Shown here in pieces: positions 60,104-64,000 of a stretch of DNA of 64,000 nucleotides (position 1 is the first letter of the stretch; each line of letters opens with the position of its first letter). The position numbers and the translations under genes were made by a program. The notes beneath the pieces are model-generated. The model worked only from the letters and a program-made list of their open reading frames with translations. It was not told where the DNA came from and searched no databases. The DNA is from Lacibacter sp. H407 (GTDB lineage Bacteria; Bacteroidota; Bacteroidia; Chitinophagales; Chitinophagaceae): the NCBI RefSeq assembly GCF_037892605.1, contig NZ_JBBKTU010000001.1:3162001-3226000 (forward strand), given 5' to 3'.

Positions 60104-60685
60104 ATGTCACTCACTCTTCTGGAAGCAGTACAAGCTGAATTAGGTTATCCGCCGTTACAAAAAATTGATCCGAATACACAAGTTGTAAAGGAAGATGATA
60201 CAACACCTGATGAACATCGGTTCAGCCAGGCAAGTATACCGGCTGTGCTTACTGCTTTGTATAATTACAGTTGTAGCGACGTAGGTGCCACGCATATACT
60301 GGAAGCCGATCCCGCAACACTTTGGGGCGATAAGATCTTTGCCGATAACAGAACTGCCATTGTACAACACATTGCGGAGTATGCAAACTACACAACAGAA
60401 AATGTAACGGAGAAATTAAATACCATAGCTTCTTGTGCAGTAGGTATTATCTGGAAGCAAGAGTTGCCGGAAGATGCAAGCATGCACCATGTAAAGCGGT
60501 ATATGAGCAGTCAACTGCCCCATATACTTCCATACCTGCCGGCGGTTTTGCAAATGGGCGAATTGTTACATAATAATACATTGGACGATCGTACCAATAA
60601 AATGGAAGGTCCCTTATCGAATTTTATACGTGCACTTGGAAGTGGATTTTCCAAAGAAGAAACCGCATCGGAGAAAAAGAACTAG
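60104..60685 (+). CDS. Protein of unknown function
   Basis: I start at ATG 60104 (MSLTLLEAVQAELGYPPLQKIDP), giving 193 aa; upstream in-frame codons (from 60032, or ATG 60062) are less convincing. The protein is largely helical, with segments NYSCSDVGATHILEADP, ADNRTAIVQHIAEYANY and SASCAVGIIWKQE-like stretches of mixed polarity. I do not recognise the family. It follows the 40-aa gene by about 70 bp and is probably part of the same regulated operon. Confidence 0.6.
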   Translation: MSLTLLEAVQAELGYPPLQKIDPNTQVVKEDDTTPDEHRFSQASIPAVLTALYNYSCSDVGATHILEADPATLWGDKIFADNRTAIVQHIAEYANYTTENVTEKLNTIASCAVGIIWKQELPEDASMHHVKRYMSSQLPHILPYLPAVLQMGELLHNNTLDDRTNKMEGPLSNFIRALGSGFSKEETASEKKN

Positions 60686-60713
60686 TCAGAGGTTATCTAC
60701 ATCAGGAATCAAA

Positions 60714-60741
60714 AAAGCCCCCCGATATTTCGGGGGGCTTT
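60714..60741. terminator. Strong bidirectional terminator
   Basis: A perfect 12-bp stem AAAGCCCCCCGA / TCGGGGGGCTTT with a 4-nt loop lies between the convergent gene at 60104 and the porin. Confidence 0.85.
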
Positions 60742-60762
60742 GCAGTAAATATAGTTAGTTGA

Positions 60763-61350
60763 TTAATCTTTATGCTGGAATTGATAAAACACACCCAGTT
60801 GAAAACCTCTGTTAAATGATTTCGAACTGCTGCTGTTTTCATTGATGTTGGTTAATCCATGGTTATAACGTGCATTCAAACCAAATCCTGATGGAACGTG
60901 TATGTAACCAAGACCAACACCAATGGTAACATCAAGTGCTTTTAAATTATCTTTTATATCCGTCTTTACATCATTTGTTACGGAGTTTGCACTCATCAAA
61001 AAGCCAAACTGAGGGCCTGCCTGTAAACGGAAACCATTATCAAACATGTATTGCAGGATCAACGGTACATTGATGTAGTTGAGGTTTAATTTGGTTTCAA
61101 CACCACCGGTGGTATATTTTGCGCCTTGGCCAGAAAAAACTATTTCCGGTTGAAATGCAAATTGATCACTGAGATGAATATGACTAAATATACCGGCATT
61201 GATGCCCGGCTTCAGGTCGTATTTAACATCGTTGCTGTTCTTAATATTGTACAGGTTTAATCCTGCTTTAATACCAATGTTCATGTGTTGTGCATTAACC
61301 GCACCTGAAATTACTACAGCCATGAGGGCTAAACTTAAAAAACGAATCAT
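60763..61350 (-). CDS. Porin-family outer-membrane beta-barrel protein
   Basis: The 195-aa protein has a signal peptide (MIRFLSLALMAVVISGAVNAQ) and then an eight-stranded barrel-like pattern (HMNIGIKAGLNLYNIKN, PGINAGIFSHIHLSDQFAFQPEIVFSGQGAKY, RLQAGPQFGFLMSANS, RGFQLGVFYQFQ). This matches the PorT/outer membrane beta-barrel family of Bacteroidota. It is expressed from a regulated promoter with two clear tandem box copies (61485-61549). Confidence 0.85.
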   Translation of the reverse strand: MIRFLSLALMAVVISGAVNAQHMNIGIKAGLNLYNIKNSNDVKYDLKPGINAGIFSHIHLSDQFAFQPEIVFSGQGAKYTTGGVETKLNLNYINVPLILQYMFDNGFRLQAGPQFGFLMSANSVTNDVKTDIKDNLKALDVTIGVGLGYIHVPSGFGLNARYNHGLTNINENSSSSKSFNRGFQLGVFYQFQHKD

Positions 61351-61806
61351 ATACTTTACTTGTTATTTACGTGAAAGAGAATCTGCCTGTGCATTAAAGC
61401 AAAAGAGGTAGAAGTGGTTTGTTGCATTTTACTGTGTAGTGTTGGGCTTATTCGTTTGTACGGACTAACAGCTTAAATACTTTGCAAAGGTGCTGCATAT
61501 ACACCCAACACATGTTACACAATTAAACTGATCGGTTACACAATTCACATGTTTGCCGGTAACAATGTTTTTTTTGTAGTGATGATGCTATGTGTGTTTG
61601 ATGATAGCCCGTTTGATTGATGAGTTTCTAAAGAAAACGAACAATCAATAGCAGAACAGAAGCCAGACAGATCATTTTTGTAGTACAATTCATTTTCTTA
61701 TCTTCCTCGAATGAAATGAGCCATAACAAATGTTGATACCAACTGAACTGTTCATTGGCGGATAATCCCGGTAACTATCGGGAGCAAAAACAATAATAAC
61801 GAATAC
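61351..61806. other. Intergenic region between porin and MHS transporter
   Basis: The 456-bp gap holds the porin's minus-strand regulated promoter at 61485-61549. TGTGTGTTTGATGATAG near 61591 loosely resembles a box but has no correctly spaced -7 element. I see no RNA gene. Confidence 0.45.
61485..61549 (-). promoter_or_regulatory. Tandem AraC-type operator and -7 element, porin gene
   Basis: On the minus strand box 1 TGTGAATTGTGTAAC starts at 61549 and box 2 GTTTAATTGTGTAAC starts exactly 21 bp later (right halves identical). CACCTTTG has its A at 61491 (58 bp). Confidence 0.75.
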
Positions 61807-63342
61807 ATGAATCAAACGAATGCTTCCTCATCTATCTGGAAAGTGATTGCCGCCTCTTCGATGGGTACTATGATCGAATGGTACGATTTCTACATTTTTG
61901 GTATGCTGGCTAAAACAATATCTGTACAGTTTTTTCCCGAAGGAAATGATGTAGCTGCGTTGCTCAGCACATTGGCCATTTTTGCTGCCGGTTTTATAGT
62001 ACGTCCGTTTGGTGCGTTACTATTCGGACGGCTCGGCGATCTGATCGGACGTAAGTACACGTTTCTTTTAACACTTGTACTGATGGGCTCCTCTACATTT
62101 TTGATCGGCCTTGTGCCCGGTTATAAAACAATTGGTGTGCTGGCTCCCATACTTGTGTTGTTACTTCGTTTGATTCAAGGATTGGCCTTGGGTGGAGAAT
62201 ATGGTGGTGCTGCTACTTACGTGGCCGAACATGCGCCGTCGAACAAACGTGGTTTTTATACAAGCTGGATACAAACCACTGCAACACTTGGTTTATTTGT
62301 TGCATTGGGTGTTATACTATTAGTAAAATCAAGTATGAGTGATGCGGCTTTTGACGCAGAGTGGGGTGGCTGGCGTTATCCTTTCTGGTTATCGATCGTG
62401 TTGGTGGGTGTTTCTATTTATATCCGTATGAAGATGAAAGAATCGCCGCTGTTTGAAAAGCTGAAGCATGAAGGGAAAACATCTGTAAATCCATTGAAGG
62501 AAAGTTTCAGTCACAAAGGAAATTTTAAAATGGTATTGCTGGCGTTATTTGGTGCTGTAATGGGGCAGGGGGTTATCTGGTACACAGGCCAGTTTTATGC
62601 GCAAAGTTTTCTGGAAACAAAAGTGAATCTCAATTTTGAACAGAGCCGTACCATTTTATTGTGGGCTATTTTGTTTGCAACACCTTTCTTTGTGTTTTTT
62701 GGTTGGTTGAGCGACAGGATCGGCCGAAAGTGGATCATGTTGATCGGTATGTTGCTGGGTGTAATTTTTTACCGGCCCATCTATCAAAGTTTTCTCGATA
62801 GTGTTGATCATACAAAAATTGAATTCGTTGATCTGAAGGTTACAGCAAAACCAATAATTGAAGCAGCACCAATTGCCGGTACAAATGGTTTTGTTCGCTC
62901 TGTTACTACATCGTATGCGTCAGCTAATGGCTGGGCATATACAGAAAAAGTAAAAGATACCGTACAACAGCAAGGGGATCTTATTATCAACAAACCCACA
63001 ACAACCTACAGCGACAGGCATTTGCCATCACCAGTGTTTTGGAAATTTGTGTGGCTGGTATTTGTGCAGATATTTTTTGTAACGATGGTGTACGGACCTG
63101 TGGCCGCATTTCTGGTAGAACTATTTCCAACCAAGATCCGTTATACGTCAATGTCGTTACCATATCATATCGGCAATGGTGTGTTTGGTGGATTGGTGCC
63201 GTTCATTGGTTTGCTGCTCACCACAAGTTTTCCTGCTGATCCGTTGGTGGGGCTTTGGTATCCGATTGGGGTAGCGGCCTTGTGTTTTGTAATTGGCGTT
63301 TTATATCTTAATAATAAAATTGATCCCAACGTAAACGATTAA
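61807..63342 (+). CDS. MFS transporter of the metabolite:H+ symporter (MHS) type with an inserted loop
   Basis: The 511-aa inner-membrane protein has about twelve helices with MHS/ProP-type signatures: SSMGTMIEWYDFYIFG (about 18-33), VRPFGALLFGRLGDLIGRKYTF (about 65-86), GGEYGGAATYVAEHAPSNKRG, and later FGWLSDRIGRKW. Substrates of the family include proline, glycine betaine, alpha-ketoglutarate and other acids. An unusual hydrophilic insertion of about 90 residues (approximately 322-410) interrupts the second half between helices. A three-base gap separates it from a small partner gene. Confidence 0.88.
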   Translation: MNQTNASSSIWKVIAASSMGTMIEWYDFYIFGMLAKTISVQFFPEGNDVAALLSTLAIFAAGFIVRPFGALLFGRLGDLIGRKYTFLLTLVLMGSSTFLIGLVPGYKTIGVLAPILVLLLRLIQGLALGGEYGGAATYVAEHAPSNKRGFYTSWIQTTATLGLFVALGVILLVKSSMSDAAFDAEWGGWRYPFWLSIVLVGVSIYIRMKMKESPLFEKLKHEGKTSVNPLKESFSHKGNFKMVLLALFGAVMGQGVIWYTGQFYAQSFLETKVNLNFEQSRTILLWAILFATPFFVFFGWLSDRIGRKWIMLIGMLLGVIFYRPIYQSFLDSVDHTKIEFVDLKVTAKPIIEAAPIAGTNGFVRSVTTSYASANGWAYTEKVKDTVQQQGDLIINKPTTTYSDRHLPSPVFWKFVWLVFVQIFFVTMVYGPVAAFLVELFPTKIRYTSMSLPYHIGNGVFGGLVPFIGLLLTTSFPADPLVGLWYPIGVAALCFVIGVLYLNNKIDPNVND

Positions 63343-63345
63343 TAT

Positions 63346-63597
63346 ATGAACAACTTGAAACGATATGCCGGTATAGTTTGGATGATCATGGGTCCTGCTG
63401 TTTTTGTATTACTGTTACTCGCAGCCTGGTATAATATTGACAGTGCAGGAACAAAGGATATTAACAAGCCCATTCCGTGGATCATTATCATAACTATTTT
63501 TTCACCGATTGTAGTTGGGCTCGTGATCTTTGGATGGTATGCATTTAAAGGTGAGTACGATCATTTACCGGAAGATTCTACTGAACTGACTGATTAA
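63346..63597 (+). CDS. Small membrane protein following the MHS transporter
   Basis: The 83-aa protein has two hydrophobic helices (IVWMIMGPAVFVLLLLAAWYNI and WIIIITIFSPIVVGLVIFGWYAF) and an acidic C-terminus (YDHLPEDSTELTD). It resembles the DUF6814-type proteins that follow MFS genes in Bacteroidota. It starts 3 bp after the transporter stop, so it is translationally linked and may be an accessory subunit (inference). Confidence 0.75.
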   Translation: MNNLKRYAGIVWMIMGPAVFVLLLLAAWYNIDSAGTKDINKPIPWIIIITIFSPIVVGLVIFGWYAFKGEYDHLPEDSTELTD

Positions 63598-63622
63598 TGA
63601 AACGAAAACATGTTATAAAAAC

Positions 63623-63650
63623 AAAACACTGAGTAACTGCTCAGTGTTTT
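63623..63650. terminator. Terminator after the transporter operon
   Basis: An 11-bp stem AAAACACTGAG / CTCAGTGTTTT with a 6-nt loop is followed by GCTTTT; it also lies downstream of the convergent dodecin gene. Confidence 0.8.
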
Positions 63651-63671
63651 GCTTTTCAGTTGTATAATATC

Positions 63672-63872
63672 TTACTCAAGCCTGAACGATATTTTACAAA
63701 CGCATCCAAACGTTGTTACTTTCCCGTCTTTTACATGTGCTTTAATATCCTGTACATACACCGAATCAATATTCCGAACGGTTTTAGATGCTTCGGCAAC
63801 GGCCTGTTGAATGGCGTCGTCAATTCCTTTTTCAGATGAAGCGATCACTTCAATTACTTTAACAATTGGCAT
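63672..63872 (-). CDS. Dodecin-family protein
   Basis: The 66-aa protein has the dodecin length and fold pattern: VKVIEVIASSEKGIDDAIQQAVAEASKTVRNIDSVYVQDIKAHVKDGKVTTFGCVCKISFRLE, ending with the strand that packs the twelve-subunit shell. Dodecins store flavins. The Trp of archaeal flavin-binding dodecins is not obvious. A GTTGCAACACATCTAAA-like segment upstream resembles half of a regulated promoter but does not pass the spacing test. Confidence 0.8.
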   Translation of the reverse strand: MPIVKVIEVIASSEKGIDDAIQQAVAEASKTVRNIDSVYVQDIKAHVKDGKVTTFGCVCKISFRLE

Positions 63873-64000
63873 AGCTGTAAGTTTTTTGATGTTTAAAATT
63901 GGTTTACTCCTTTAAGGTAGAGAAACTATTCCGTAACATCAATAGTATCATTGTTTCATATTTTAGATGTGTTGCAACAGAATGCTGTCAATAAAAGATT

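Noticed and set aside
63873-64000. Possible regulated promoter of the dodecin gene (TGCAACACATCTAAA, with ACCTTAA about 58 bp downstream)
   Set aside because: The second half-site at 21-bp spacing is absent and the -7 element is poor; the match is likely chance.

Overview
The window looks like a chromosomal segment of a Bacteroidota bacterium, most likely Chitinophagaceae or a close relative (inference). The support is moderate-to-low GC, a protein with a type IX secretion C-terminal sorting domain, OmpA proteins with thrombospondin type-3 repeats, promoters with a TAnnTTTG-like -7 element, a YuaF/flotillin pair, and lone hutI-hutG. No rRNA gene, intact tRNA, IS element, prophage or CRISPR array is visible.

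Layout. Positions 1-30000 are mostly housekeeping and metabolism: a fused 5-oxoprolinase subunit B/C gene cut by the left edge, pyk and pfkA, an SDR, a CHAD protein, two guanidine-modifying enzymes (CtlX-like and arginine deiminase-like), an RluE-like pseudouridine synthase, smc, a patatin phospholipase, coaD, a hotdog thioesterase, a Ca2+-type P-ATPase, hutI-hutG, a TPR lipid-anchored or secreted protein, a YkgJ protein and a NfeD-flotillin operon. Positions 30000-64000 are an envelope/stress neighbourhood: DUF892 protein, lipoprotein xylanase, a subclass B1 metallo-beta-lactamase, BON and SH3 proteins, two OmpA/TSP3 proteins, a divergent EF-G paralogue, an acyl-ACP desaturase, an Mla-type lipid transporter, GH130 plus a GT4 fusion, a YtxH/holin/AI-2E operon, a PAS histidine kinase, several very small membrane proteins, two paralogous AraC-type regulators, a porin, an MHS-family transporter and a dodecin.

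Main discovery. Fourteen transcription starts between 30.6 and 61.6 kb share one architecture that I aligned by hand. A 15-bp box, TGTGAATNNTRYAAY, is followed by a second copy whose conserved right half (TRTAAY) lies exactly 21 bp downstream. A CANCTTTR -7 element then begins 57-58 bp after the start of the first box. The 21-bp-period direct repeat next to the core promoter matches how AraC-family activators bind, and two paralogous AraC-family genes lie in the same cluster, one of them behind such a promoter. The inferred regulon includes DUF892, desaturase, OmpA, GH130-GT4, YtxH-holin-AI-2E, a T9SS cargo protein, a cupin, AraC-TPR-Lmo0937, Thivi_2564-type protein and a porin. It also includes two short transcripts that end in intrinsic terminators with no credible ORF, which are candidate small RNAs at about 44790-44914 (+) and 57320-57403 (-).

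How the genes fit together (inference): the cluster resembles a general stress or stationary-phase envelope programme in which the outer membrane, its lipids, surface glycans and small inner-membrane proteins are remodelled under one activator. All functional calls come from reading motifs; no database search was run.
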